From Chrysaora quinquecirrha (Eukaryota > Cnidaria > Scyphozoa > Semaeostomeae > Pelagiidae): a stretch of DNA of 64,000 nt. A program made the position numbers and the translations under genes. The DNA is taken from positions 404,840 through 468,839 of the forward strand of contig JACTAT010000156.1 in the NCBI GenBank assembly GCA_014526335.1, written 5' to 3'. The notes beneath the pieces were generated by a model. That model searched no databases. It saw only the letters and a program-made list of their open reading frames with translations, and was not told where the DNA came from. Shown here in pieces: positions 24,593 through 34,151 of this stretch. Position 1 is the first letter of the stretch. Each line of letters opens with the position of its first letter.

Positions 24593-24928
24593 TCTGTGTA
24601 ACATATTTTTGAAAGTACGTTTAAATTTTCAAAAAGATGTTACAAAACTATTGATTTTTCATTTAAACCCTTCTTCAATGATCAAGGGGCATATAAGCTC
24701 GGTGTATGTGAAAACTGACACGCCCTAAAGCCACACCCTTAATATTATGAAGCTGTTATTGTCGACAAAAGATTTTTCTTAATGCAAACATAGCATAGAG
24801 TTGAGAACGTACGAGTAACCATCGGGTAACCATACGGGTAACCATGATTCTATATGCATTTTGTATGGATTTAGCAAGGGTAACCACGGGTAACCACGGG
24901 TAACCATAATATATAAAGGGAATAAGAT
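24592..24928. repeat. 337-bp direct repeat, copy 1
   Basis: Almost identical to 25042-25377 (about five differences). It contains GGTAACC palindromes in clusters (around 24811-24846 and 24880-24912) and a TATA-like ATATATAAAGGG near its right end. A 113-bp unique spacer (24929-25041) separates the copies. Confidence 0.93.
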
Positions 24929-25041
24929 TACATTATACTGTATGCTCTTTGAGCATTGAAGGGGAATTTAGATGAGAAATCGATATTTGCAGCATCTTTT
25001 TGAAAATTTAAGATCATCTCAAAAAAAAGGTTATACAGACA

Positions 25042-25377
25042 GTCTGTGTAACATATTTTTGAAAGTACGTTTAAATTTTCAAAAAGATGTTACAAAACTA
25101 TTGATTTTTCATTTAAACCCTTCTTCAATGATCAAGGGGCATATAAGCTCGGTGTATGTGAAAACTAACACGCCCTAAAGCCACACCCTTAATATTATGA
25201 AGCTGTTATTGTCAACAAAGGTTTTTCTTAATGCAAACATAGCATAGAGTTGAGAACGTACGAGTAACCATCGGGTAACCATACGGGTAACCATGATTCT
25301 ATATGCATTTTGTATGGATTTAGCAAGGGTAACCACGGGTAACCACGGGTAACCATAATATATAAAGGGAATAAGAT
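25042..25377. repeat. 337-bp direct repeat, copy 2
   Basis: Second copy of 24592-24928, preceded by the small palindrome ACAGACAGTCTGT. The pair looks like a tandem duplication or a very short terminal-repeat element; there is no coding sequence between the copies. Confidence 0.93.
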
Positions 25378-26995
25378 ATACTTTGATTAAAAACTCGATT
25401 TCTTTTGCCTTGAAGCCAGAATAAAAGCTTTTCTGACTCCCAATATATTTTATTGTTACCAGCTTTGCCAAAAAGTCATTGAAATCGGATCAGTTGGGTC
25501 TTCATTTCGGCCGCAGCAACTTAACATTTTCCAGACCAGTCCGAAAAATCCAGACAACGGCCTCACTCTGGAGTTTCAGAATTTAAAGGCATTTGATTGG
25601 TTCAAAATACAATACCTATTGTTTTTGACGCAAATGCTGCAATCTGATTGGGACGCCAATTTTTTGGCGCGGCTTGCCAGTTTCAGAGCTGTAAGGACAT
25701 AAGTGTTAGATACTGAGTAGACTTATTACCTGAGTCGTAGTTATCGCTATTGAATTGAATTGCTGGACGCTCAAACTAACGACTCATTCAAATTCGTTTG
25801 CGAAAGTGGACTGACATTTTTTGCCTCGTTTCCATAATTCTGTTCGATTGAAGATACTGCGACCCCCTGACAGAAATCTCTCTCATCTCACTTTTTGCCG
25901 TGCAAAGTGCAAACTCCACTCCGAGCTCCACTCAGCTCGGCTGAACAAAAAATTTATTCGATTCCTAATTGAAATAACATTTATCAGCAAAGGACTTTTT
26001 AATCCAAAATTTAAAAAAAAGCAAAGCAAAGCACACTTTATCTATTCTTCTCTTACTGAAAACTAAATCATAACTCTTTCCTCTGTAATAATTTTATTAC
26101 TCAAGTAAGACATGCATGTCCAAAGTTTATGCAATATTTTTACCAACGCAGGCAGAAAAACATCAAGGCAAAAGACATGCAATATCAAAACAAACTGTAA
26201 TGCAATTCTCATTAACGTTGACATAATTTGTTAAATTATGTTAACGTTACATGTTAAATTTGATGGGTGGCACATCTTAGATGGCGGCTACTATCTAAAC
26301 AAAAAATAACAAACAAAAATCTAGATTTTCTGGCGGATTCAATGTGCGATTCAATGCGACAAATGTTAAATTACAAATTTGATTCAACTTCTATTTTCTA
26401 ACGGTGAACGAATAAGGACATAAAGTCAACATTACGGATAATGCAACAAAATATAGATGAGGGCTTGGGTAGCCTTTTTGTTCTCTACAGTTTTTGACGA
26501 GGAAGGTTGGAGAGCGGAGACCTTGGAACTCAAACCAGAGAAAACTGTGGAGAATCTTAAACAAAATGTCAGGAAGCTGAATCAACTTCAACTTTCTACT
26601 ACAGGCACGTAAAGTATCTACAAAAAGAAATTTTCTCGATGGCACAATAAAGTTCAGAAATATTTTGTTGCAGAGCCTGTGCGAAGCTGCGATGAAGTTT
26701 TCCCTCCATTGCCAGCCAAAGATCTCTTGTAATCCAGGGGGCTCGCAGTTTTATCCAAACAAACCGAAGTTTTATATTTCGAAATCAGAAACGAATTTGA
26801 TTGGCCAATAAAACAATATCTTTTGTAAAAAACACAATGGTCTATTGTTAAAAACTCAAATACTGCTCTCTGATTGGTGCACCAATTTTCTGGGTGCAAA
26901 GTGGAAAATTTTTGCCACTTTCAGACACGCATTTGAACCAGTCCCTCACTGAAGCGAACAACAACAACATCAATTCAATTCAATGTGAGCGAAAG
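25378..26995. other. Non-coding; probable 3' UTR/LTR zone of gypsy element
   Basis: No supported gene. Lying directly 3' of the minus-strand gypsy pol, it is where its 3' LTR should be, but no second LTR copy exists in the window to define borders. Two stretches (about 25560-25700 and about 26800-26930) share a loose pattern, CTGATTGG, CCAATTTT, TGG, then TTTCAGA, suggesting related promoter or LTR fragments. A 17-bp near-perfect hairpin (stem TAACGTTGACATAATTT, loop GTT) lies at 26213-26249. Confidence 0.4.
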
Positions 26996-29900
26996 TTAGG
27001 GACTTGGGACAAGTCTAATACTATCAGGAAATTGTCTCGCCCTTCGTATACGTCTTGGATAAACCCTACGGGCTACATCTTCTTCATCAGCGCCGCTTCC
27101 GCCACTATTACTTTCAGCATCATCTATCTCAAAATCACTTTGTGATGAAGACTCAATTTCAGACGAAGACGAAGAGTTACTTTCAATGTCAGATATATCT
27201 TCTTGGCTCGATTCACCACTATCCAGTTCATTCGGAATGTCTATCACTGGTGATAACCGATCGTGGTGAACTACTTTCCTTTCTTTACGACCATTTTCGA
27301 TTCTAAAGTTGACTCCATTTGGTAACTTGTCAATAATTATCCACGGACCGTTTCGTCGAGGTTGCAGTTTGGGGTTTTCGCCAGTTTTAAAATGTTTTGT
27401 TTTCAACCATACCTGTTGCCCTTCTCTGTAATCGATGAAACGTAGATTACGATTATAATAGCGCTGCATTTTTTGTTTGTTTAGTGCTAATGTTTGAATT
27501 ATTTGATCGAAAATATCGTCTAGCGTAGATGAAACTGTTAACTGGTGATCGGATGCAGATCGTTGTTCACAGTTATCCGGACGAATGGTATCAAAGACAA
27601 CATCTTGAGGCAAAACAGCATGTCGTCCAAACACTACATCATAGGGCACACAATTTGTAGCTTTGCTGAGGCTGGTATTTAGTGCAAAAACAAGGGTAGG
27701 CAGAAGTGAACGCCATTTTGTTTGTTGAAGGCGTCGATGAAGGAGAACAGCTCGAAGCATATCTTTTATTGTGCGAATGTTGCGCTCGGCAAACCCATTC
27801 CCTTGACTATGGTAAGCCGAGGATCGTCGTTTTTCTATCCCGAGAGTATTGCATACGGATCTAATAACTTCGCCATCAACATTGGATCCTTGATCTGATA
27901 ACAGGTAGAATGGGACACCATGAATGTATATCCAGTTGGTCAATAATGCATCGGCAATTACAGGAGCAGTTTGGTCCTTGAGAGGAACTGCAGTAACAAA
28001 TTTCGAGAAAATGTCACCAATTAATAAGAAGTATTGATATCCATGAGAGTCTTTCGGTAAATAAGCAATGTCAATCGAGATAAACTGCATCGGTGCGTTA
28101 GGTATGAACATTTCTGAAAGTGGTGCCTTTGGAGGATTGGGGTCACTTTTTGTCTTTTGGCAGGTAGTACACGATGAAACAAAAGTACGAACATAGTCAT
28201 ACATATTAGGCCAGTAAAAACGCTCTTTCAACAAGGCATACATCTTATCTGTACCAAAATGTGCCATAGTGTGAAATTCCGTCACGACTAATTTCCTCAA
28301 GGAGGGTGGCAATATCGGACGACCAGATTTTGTCAATATACCATTGTCGATTCGCAATTGTTTTTGGATCCTTTTCAAACGTCCCTTTTCGATGGGTTGG
28401 TTCTTGGAGACTTGATGGAGATTATCACGAATCAAAGGATCTTTTAGCTGTTCTTCTCGCAATTGAGCAGGAAAATTTGTAGTATCGGTAAACATCGTGT
28501 AAATTTTGTCTTCAAAAGCTGATGGTGGTTGTTCACTAAAAGCGGCTTCATTTCGAGATAAAGCATCGGCTTTAACATTTTCTTTTCCCCTAATGTATTC
28601 AATAGTATAGTCATATTCTTCAAGCTCGGATATCCATCGCGCAATCTTGCCGCGTGGGTCCTTATTCTGTCTGAGACGAGTCAAAGGGTTATGGTCCGAA
28701 TTGATAATAAACTGATTTCCCGCAAGATATACGTGCCAATGTCGAACAGCGGTAACAAGAGCGAAGGCTTCTTTGTTGGTCGCCGACCAGTTTCTTTGCG
28801 ACTTCTGTAAAGCTGTAGAAAAATATGCTACGGGGTGAAGTTGGTCATCCGTTCCACGTTGTGACAGGATACCACCCAATGCATAATTGCTTGCATCGAC
28901 CTCGATGATAAAGGGAGCGTTAAGATTAGGAAATTGCAAGACCGGCTCGGAGGAAAGTTGGCGTTTCAAATCATTGAATGCTCGTTCACAGTCATCGGAC
29001 CAAGTGAAAGGCTTAGTTTCGCTTGTTAATTCATTCAGCGGTTCACTGATTCTTGCGAAATGAGGGATGAACGCACGGTAAAATCCTGTTAGGCCAAGAA
29101 ATCTCTTAAGCTCCTTTTTGGTTGAAGGACGCTGGAATTTTTCTATTGTTTCAGTCAATCGAGACTGAGGTGTTATTCCTGTTCGCGATAATCTAAACCC
29201 TAGAAAATCGACTGAATCACTTGCAAACAGACATTTCGATAATTTCAAAGAAATTCCAGATTGTCTCAGACGTTCAAATAGTTCTTCTAACTTAACAAGG
29301 TGTTGATCAAATGATTTACTAAAAATAACAATGTCATCCATATAGGCGAGAATACGATCTGAATCTAACCCAGATAGGTTTATGTCAATCATCCGTTGGT
29401 AGGACGCTCCTGCATTGCACAGGCCGAAGGGCGTTACATTAAACTCAAATTTACCTCGGGGTACAGAGAAAGCCGTTTTCTCTTTATCCTCCTCGGCTAA
29501 TGGAATGGACCAATAGGCCGATGCTGCATCCAGTGTGGTCCAAAACTGCGTTCCTTGCATCTTGTCAATAACGTCCCGAATGTGGGGAAGGGGGTATGAA
29601 TCTTTTTTTGTGACATCGTTAAGGCGACGAAAATCACAGACGAAACGCATTGTGCCATCTTTCTTTTTGACAAGAATTATAGGAGCATTCCAGGGTGACG
29701 ATGACGGCCGAATAATATCGTTTCTTAACATTTCATTAACTTGTGTAGTAATTTCCTTATTCCAAGCATGGGGAATACGGTATGGTTTACTATTGACGGG
29801 TTGCGTTTGATGAGTGATGATTTGATGTTGCATGTTTTTGACAAGCGTTGGCTTTTTTGGGTTGGGAGCAAAGATATCTTTATATGTGGAAACGAGAGAC

Positions 29901-30475
29901 AATATTTTATCCCGTTCATCCCCGGACAGGTGGTCCCCAAACACGATATCTTTTTTGAACTCTTCAGATGGTTGATGGTCAGGAGAGTCTACGCTGGTAA
30001 CTGTTTCGGCTATTGGAGAAAGGGAACCAACCTTTTTGTTAGCACTAAGCGTGATTGGATTAGGATTGACATTCAACAAAGTTACTTGAAAAACACCATC
30101 AATATTAGGAATTATTCTACAATGCGTAGCATATACACCAAGAATGTCTGGTATTGGGAATGGTTCAAAATCGGCTGAAACAAGCGACATTGATTTTTTG
30201 CATTTGACATTAACAACGTTTTCAGAACGACCTGTCAAGCAAATTTGATCCATTAAGGTAACACAGCAACCGTCCTTAACATTTACGCAATTATGCCAAG
30301 TATTCTCCAGTTTGATTCTGTTACTCGTAAAGTCGAATTCAACAGTTGCGAATTTCGCAAGAAAGTCTCGACCCAATATTATATTTCGATAAGATTTCGA
30401 GTTGAGAACTTTCATGTTCTGACGTATGACTTTACTTTTACTTTGATTTCTAAATCCACCGAACCCACAATACAC
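26996..30475 (-). CDS. pol: Ty3/gypsy Pol: protease end, RT, RNase H, integrase
   Basis: 1159 codons counted from the first sense codon after the frameshift (GTG, not a true start). NIILGRDFLAKF (31-42) is the protease C-terminal box. RT: LDAASAYW (first Asp near 316) and YMDD at 378-381. RNase H: Asp 527, Glu 569, Asp 594 (NSDHNPL) and Asp 637. Integrase: zinc site H735, H739, C769, C772; catalytic D802, D861 (DQGSN) and E897 (GFAERN). A GPY/F-like module, RRNGPWIIIDKLPNGVNFRI, lies at 1041-1060. The last 75 residues form a Ser/Glu/Asp-rich acidic stretch followed by a basic RRIRRAR tail. All catalytic residues are present. It directs reverse transcription and integration. Confidence 0.95.
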   Translation of the reverse strand: MYCGFGGFRNQSKSKVIRQNMKVLNSKSYRNIILGRDFLAKFATVEFDFTSNRIKLENTWHNCVNVKDGCCVTLMDQICLTGRSENVVNVKCKKSMSLVSADFEPFPIPDILGVYATHCRIIPNIDGVFQVTLLNVNPNPITLSANKKVGSLSPIAETVTSVDSPDHQPSEEFKKDIVFGDHLSGDERDKILSLVSTYKDIFAPNPKKPTLVKNMQHQIITHQTQPVNSKPYRIPHAWNKEITTQVNEMLRNDIIRPSSSPWNAPIILVKKKDGTMRFVCDFRRLNDVTKKDSYPLPHIRDVIDKMQGTQFWTTLDAASAYWSIPLAEEDKEKTAFSVPRGKFEFNVTPFGLCNAGASYQRMIDINLSGLDSDRILAYMDDIVIFSKSFDQHLVKLEELFERLRQSGISLKLSKCLFASDSVDFLGFRLSRTGITPQSRLTETIEKFQRPSTKKELKRFLGLTGFYRAFIPHFARISEPLNELTSETKPFTWSDDCERAFNDLKRQLSSEPVLQFPNLNAPFIIEVDASNYALGGILSQRGTDDQLHPVAYFSTALQKSQRNWSATNKEAFALVTAVRHWHVYLAGNQFIINSDHNPLTRLRQNKDPRGKIARWISELEEYDYTIEYIRGKENVKADALSRNEAAFSEQPPSAFEDKIYTMFTDTTNFPAQLREEQLKDPLIRDNLHQVSKNQPIEKGRLKRIQKQLRIDNGILTKSGRPILPPSLRKLVVTEFHTMAHFGTDKMYALLKERFYWPNMYDYVRTFVSSCTTCQKTKSDPNPPKAPLSEMFIPNAPMQFISIDIAYLPKDSHGYQYFLLIGDIFSKFVTAVPLKDQTAPVIADALLTNWIYIHGVPFYLLSDQGSNVDGEVIRSVCNTLGIEKRRSSAYHSQGNGFAERNIRTIKDMLRAVLLHRRLQQTKWRSLLPTLVFALNTSLSKATNCVPYDVVFGRHAVLPQDVVFDTIRPDNCEQRSASDHQLTVSSTLDDIFDQIIQTLALNKQKMQRYYNRNLRFIDYREGQQVWLKTKHFKTGENPKLQPRRNGPWIIIDKLPNGVNFRIENGRKERKVVHHDRLSPVIDIPNELDSGESSQEDISDIESNSSSSSEIESSSQSDFEIDDAESNSGGSGADEEDVARRVYPRRIRRARQFPDSIRLVPSP

Positions 30476-30690
30476 ATTTCATTCCCGGACGCATCGATCA
30501 AATCGTGACGCGAGGAAATAATATCCGAACTCGACCCTAATTTTTCAAGACTTCCGATATCGATTACGGAACAGCTTGCACCAGTGTCTAATAAAGCATT
30601 TAAACTGAGCTTATTTACAGTGAGATTTAATACAGCAGAGAATCCTTCGGTATTGATGACATTGACTGCGTCTTTTACTGGGTCGGCTAG
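30412..30690 (-). CDS. Gypsy aspartic protease, frame continuous with Gag stop
   Basis: Begins immediately after the Gag UGA and in the same frame. It reads through LNLTVNKLSLNALLDTGASC, carrying the retropepsin D-T-G-A active site, then IDIGSLEKLG and GNEMCIVGSVDLEIKVK. It then runs off frame at a repetitive AAAGTAAAAGTAAAG tract and stops at 30412-30414; the rest of the protease (the ILGRDFL box) is in the Pol frame. One indel in that tract explains the shift. The protease would mature the polyprotein inside particles. Confidence 0.88.
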   Translation of the reverse strand, partial: LADPVKDAVNVINTEGFSAVLNLTVNKLSLNALLDTGASCSVIDIGSLEKLGSSSDIISSRHDLIDASGNEMCIVGSVDLEIKVKVKSYVRT

Positions 30691-30693
30691 TCA
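30687..30693 (-). promoter_or_regulatory. UGA CUAG stop-readthrough context between gag and pro
   Basis: On the minus strand the Gag C-terminus reads CCT AAG TAT CAA TGA CTA GCC: the stop UGA is followed at once by CUAG and the protease continues in the same frame. UGA CUA(G) is the best-known animal and viral readthrough context. Its function here is an inference from sequence only. Confidence 0.6.
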
Positions 30694-31593
30694 TTGATAC
30701 TTAGGGCACGTTGCATCCCAAGCATCATGACCCTTGTTTCCACAGGCTTGGCAGAAGCGGACAGGGCACTGTCTGACAAGGTGCTCTGTACTTTGGCAAG
30801 AACGACATTTACGGTTTGACTGAGGATTTTGACGGGTTCGTTGATACCTCCCCCGAAAATTCTGGTTGCCATTGAAATAATTTGTTTTATTATTTCCTCT
30901 ACGATTGCCTGTGAAACGGTTGCTGAGATAATTAACGTTTGCTGCGCCTTCATTACCCCCGGCGTCGCCTAGAGAAAAACTTGACATTTTCTCAATAACT
31001 TTGTCAGCAATCTTTTCAACAAGGTTGTTGTCTGCTGTGGTGGCAGCCATGCATTTTTCTTGTTGAAAAGATTCAATACCTGCAATTTGTAATCTTACTG
31101 TCTCTGTTGCTAAGGTGTTGATATCGGCTTCCGCGAAGGTTTGCAAGGATTTCAAGGCCACTTGCATTTTTGAGTGAATGCCTTTGAGATAATAATCTTT
31201 CGCGATTGTTTTCAAGACATCCTCTTCAAATGTTGGGTATGCAAGCTTGACCAACTCTTGGATTTTGAACGCAAAAATTTGAGGCGATTCGTCAGGTTTT
31301 CTTTTGCGGTTTGCCAGTTCGTTGATAGCCACCTCCCTATCTAGTTTGCCATGTTCAAATTCTTTTAACAGCTCTTCTTGAATTTTCTTTTCGTCTTTCT
31401 TATCCTCTGCAGATAAACGTAAATAAACATCGAAAGCACGACCTTCCAGACGGCCTGCTAAATTCTTTGCTGCTTTTTCACCGCTGTATCCTTTCAACGA
31501 GGAGATGATTGAAACTTTCTCAATAAAAACTTTGATATCTCCCGTTCCGTTAAAATTTAATACTTTGATGTGTTCATATCTAGCCAGACAAAT
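30691..31593 (-). CDS. gag: Ty3/gypsy Gag, N-terminus missing
   Basis: About 300 codons, open from 31593 with no Met at the expected place, so 5'-truncated. The N-part contains FNGTGDIKVFIEKV and GRLEGRAFDVYLRL, then ELLKEFEHGKLDREVAINEL, typical of a gypsy capsid. The C-part has two zinc knuckles: CRSCQSTEHLVRQC (C-X2-C-X4-H-X4-C) and CQACGNKGHDAWDATC (C-X2-C-X4-H-X6-C, longer than canonical). An Asn/Arg/Gly-rich linker precedes the knuckles. It terminates at a UGA in readthrough context. Gag would form cytoplasmic particles around element RNA. Confidence 0.9.
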   Translation of the reverse strand: MCLARYEHIKVLNFNGTGDIKVFIEKVSIISSLKGYSGEKAAKNLAGRLEGRAFDVYLRLSAEDKKDEKKIQEELLKEFEHGKLDREVAINELANRKRKPDESPQIFAFKIQELVKLAYPTFEEDVLKTIAKDYYLKGIHSKMQVALKSLQTFAEADINTLATETVRLQIAGIESFQQEKCMAATTADNNLVEKIADKVIEKMSSFSLGDAGGNEGAANVNYLSNRFTGNRRGNNKTNYFNGNQNFRGRYQRTRQNPQSNRKCRSCQSTEHLVRQCPVRFCQACGNKGHDAWDATCPKYQ

Positions 31594-31855
31594 CTAGTTT
31601 ATTATAATGGCACGAGGATAGGAAATTTTTAAATCTTAGATCATGAGTACGTGTATATTTTTAGTCAGTTTGGCTTCGTTATCTCTTCCATCTGTTAAAG
31701 AATCAACCAAGCCGTTGAGGTTAGTTTAAGTTTATCAACAAGCTGGAAGATTTCGAGATGCATCTAATACCAAGAATAACACTCGGAAACGTGCTCTTCT
31801 GCTTTATCAAGCTGGCACTCGAGTCAGAGAAATGTTTGCGCAAATTTCAGATACA

Positions 31856-32289
31856 CTTTTCAGCAGTTCCCGCGACCGTTCTATAAACTGTGACTGCATC
31901 TATAGAGTAGTTGAGGTTTTAAAGTGATTTTATGATTACAATTGCCAGGCATTTTGAAGTTTGAGTGGTTTTTGCAAAGAAAAATAGAAAATTTTCTGAA
32001 TAATCATTTCATGGCTGAAAATCCTTGACGGACCGGATAATCGAAGTCCGGATAAACAAGAAGGTGGCTAATCGGATAAATGCTGTAACTTGTGAAAAAC
32101 GGCCAATCTAAGCCAATCTGGAGATGGTATTTTGAAAAATTTTCTGGGGGAGCATGCCCCCAGACCCCCCTTGTTGGGTGCACCTTCGGTGCACTGTGCG
32201 CCTTCGACGCACATCTTCATCATCGGATTCGTGTTAATTATTTACTGAAGTAGAGCCCCCCTAGTTATTTTTCCAGCTCTACACCACTG
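31856..32289. mobile_element. 434-bp insertion flanked by GATACA duplication
   Basis: GATACA occurs at 31850-31855 and again at 32290-32295. Removing the insert plus one copy restores the gypsy gag frame (QISDT then GNADNYD). The right end, read inward, is CAGTGGTGTAGAGC, a hAT-like terminus, but the left end (CTTTTCAGCAG) does not mirror it. It contains two back-to-back hairpins (32178-32194 and 32195-32213) and a near-palindrome of five Gs and five Cs around AGCATG (32146-32161). A related segment occurs at about 49575-49655. Confidence 0.75.
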
Positions 32290-32362
32290 GATACAGGAAA
32301 CGCTGATAACTACGATACAGCGAAAGCAAAGTTGACCGAATACTTTGAACCACAACAAAATC

Positions 32363-34151
32363 GGGTGTTCGATAGCCACGGCCCCGGCCCTCGGGGCCCT
32401 CATTTTGGAGCCCCCGGGGCCCTCGGGGCCCCCTATATTTTTTAGTGATATTTCACGTCAAGGTCTCCAAATTTCGTTAAAACAAAGAAAAGTAGACGTT
32501 TTTATGGTGAAACCGAGCAGAAAGGCCATTTTATATACCTAGAATTCGCATCAAAGTTCATTTTTTATGAGAAAATGTTTATAAGAAACCTTGATCTACA
32601 ATGTCTGCAATCCTCGCAGAAAATGCTCGGACACTTCGAATTTTTTCAAAATTCTCGCTCTAAGACGCATACCCCCCACGAATTCAATGTTGGTGAAATT
32701 GATGTTGCCATTGGTCCCAACATTGAGTCGGGGGTTCTAATTACCTAAGTATGTTATAATGAGACCGGATTTTCAAGGTAAACATACTTATAACATGCAG
32801 TAGTGTCCCCAATATTGCTAGCGATGATTGTAGCCAACTCATAAACTTTAAGCAACTTTTAGAACAACAACATCTCTGTATCAAAATAATTAAGAATCGG
32901 TGATATTCAAAGAGGGGAATTTAACTGTTTAAAAAAGCGTAGCTACAAGATTCCTGTTGAAAAAAGGATTTCTAATGAATTTCCATGAAATCAATACAAT
33001 TTACGGTAGGGTGTGTGTGATTAGGAGTGAATTGCCCCTCGATGTCTGGACACTCAAAATCCATTTCTTACTCGAGTACATATATAATGATGATGTAATG
33101 ATAAAATGTTGTCAAGTCCGCAAAAGTTTGTCAAAACAATTCATATAAGAAGTTTTTATGGTAAGTCTCGCAGAAAGGGCATTTTTAGATTGATATTTTT
33201 TAGAAGTAGCATCGAAGTATCAAGCCTTACCATGCATTCCTGCTCCCATCCCCGCATCGCATATCCATTCTTTTATCCAGGGTTTTTTATTAGCAATAAT
33301 TTGCTCCTGTTATAGCCATAGTTTTAACGAAATGATCAGCCTGGAGTTTTTCAGCATTTCGTTTTTACTTGCGAGAGAGAACTTACAATAAAATAGGATT
33401 TACTGAATGTACATGTTTTTGCTCTCTGTGCGGCATGCGGTCACCGCTCATCATTCCAGAGTTTTGTAATCTGAACACTGAAAAAGCTCAAGTTTCGAAG
33501 CACAGATTTGATTTACCGTGATAATATTACAGTACAAATTTCGTAAACTACATATCGTGGAATGAAAAAACATGCTATTCAACAATTTTCCCACTGGTGA
33601 TCTCTTTATAGCTACAAGACAATAATGCCCTTCGATCGCTTCGCCCAAATTTTTAAGAGCAACACAAGAATATGTTGGAAATGAGTTGTTTCGTCTTTAT
33701 ACTCGAGTAAGAAACGGAGCTTGAATATCGAGGGGCAATTCACACTCCTAAGCACACATACCCTGCCTGCCATAAATTGTATTGATTTCATGGAAATCCC
33801 TAAGAAATCAATTTGCTTCAACAGGAATCTTGTACCTTATGACTATGCTTGTACGCTTTTTTAAAGAGTAAAATGCCTCGCGTTATCACCAGTTTCTTGA
33901 TTATTTTTTATGTAGTTCTGTAAGTTTCTTAAATTTTAAGAGTGGGTAGATCTAGGTTTCTTATAAACATTTTCTCATAAAAAAGTGTGCTTAATGGCCT
34001 TTCTGCTATGTTTCACCATAAAAACGTCTACTTTTCTTTGTTTTAACGAAATTTGGAGACCTTGAGGTGAAATATCACTAAAAAATATAGAGGGTCCCGG
34101 GGGCTCCAAAATGAGGGCCCTGAGGGCCGGGGCCGTGGTTATCGAACACCC
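32363..34151. mobile_element. Foldback DNA transposon with very long GC-rich TIRs
   Basis: Ends are GGGTGTTCGATA and its inverse. The inverted arms match closely for about 240 bp, including GGCCCCGGCCCT, ATTTTGGAGCCCCC and GTAGACGTTTTTATGGTG. They then continue, more diverged, through the segments at about 32950-33080 and 33700-33830 (shared GGGGCAATTCAC and ATTTCATGGAAAT in inverse). Only the centre (about 33200-33690) is unique. Short ORFs inside the arms mirror each other and are not convincing genes. It is inserted in the gypsy gag with loss of flanking gag; no clean target duplication is seen. Confidence 0.85.

Larger units (their letters stand above)
26996..31593 (-). mobile_element. 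Ty3/gypsy retrotransposon, internal region
   Basis: Minus-strand gag, protease, RT, RNase H and integrase in Ty3/gypsy order, 4.6 kb. The only defects seen are one frameshift inside the protease and loss of the gag N-terminus: an in-frame stop lies at 31594-31596 with no upstream Met. No 5' LTR or primer-binding site is recognisable upstream. The element therefore appears 5'-truncated, although the coding part looks young. Confidence 0.93.

Noticed and set aside
25821..26066. 81-codon plus ORF as a gene
   Set aside because: No recognisable domain or start context, and it lies in the presumed LTR/UTR zone of the gypsy element.
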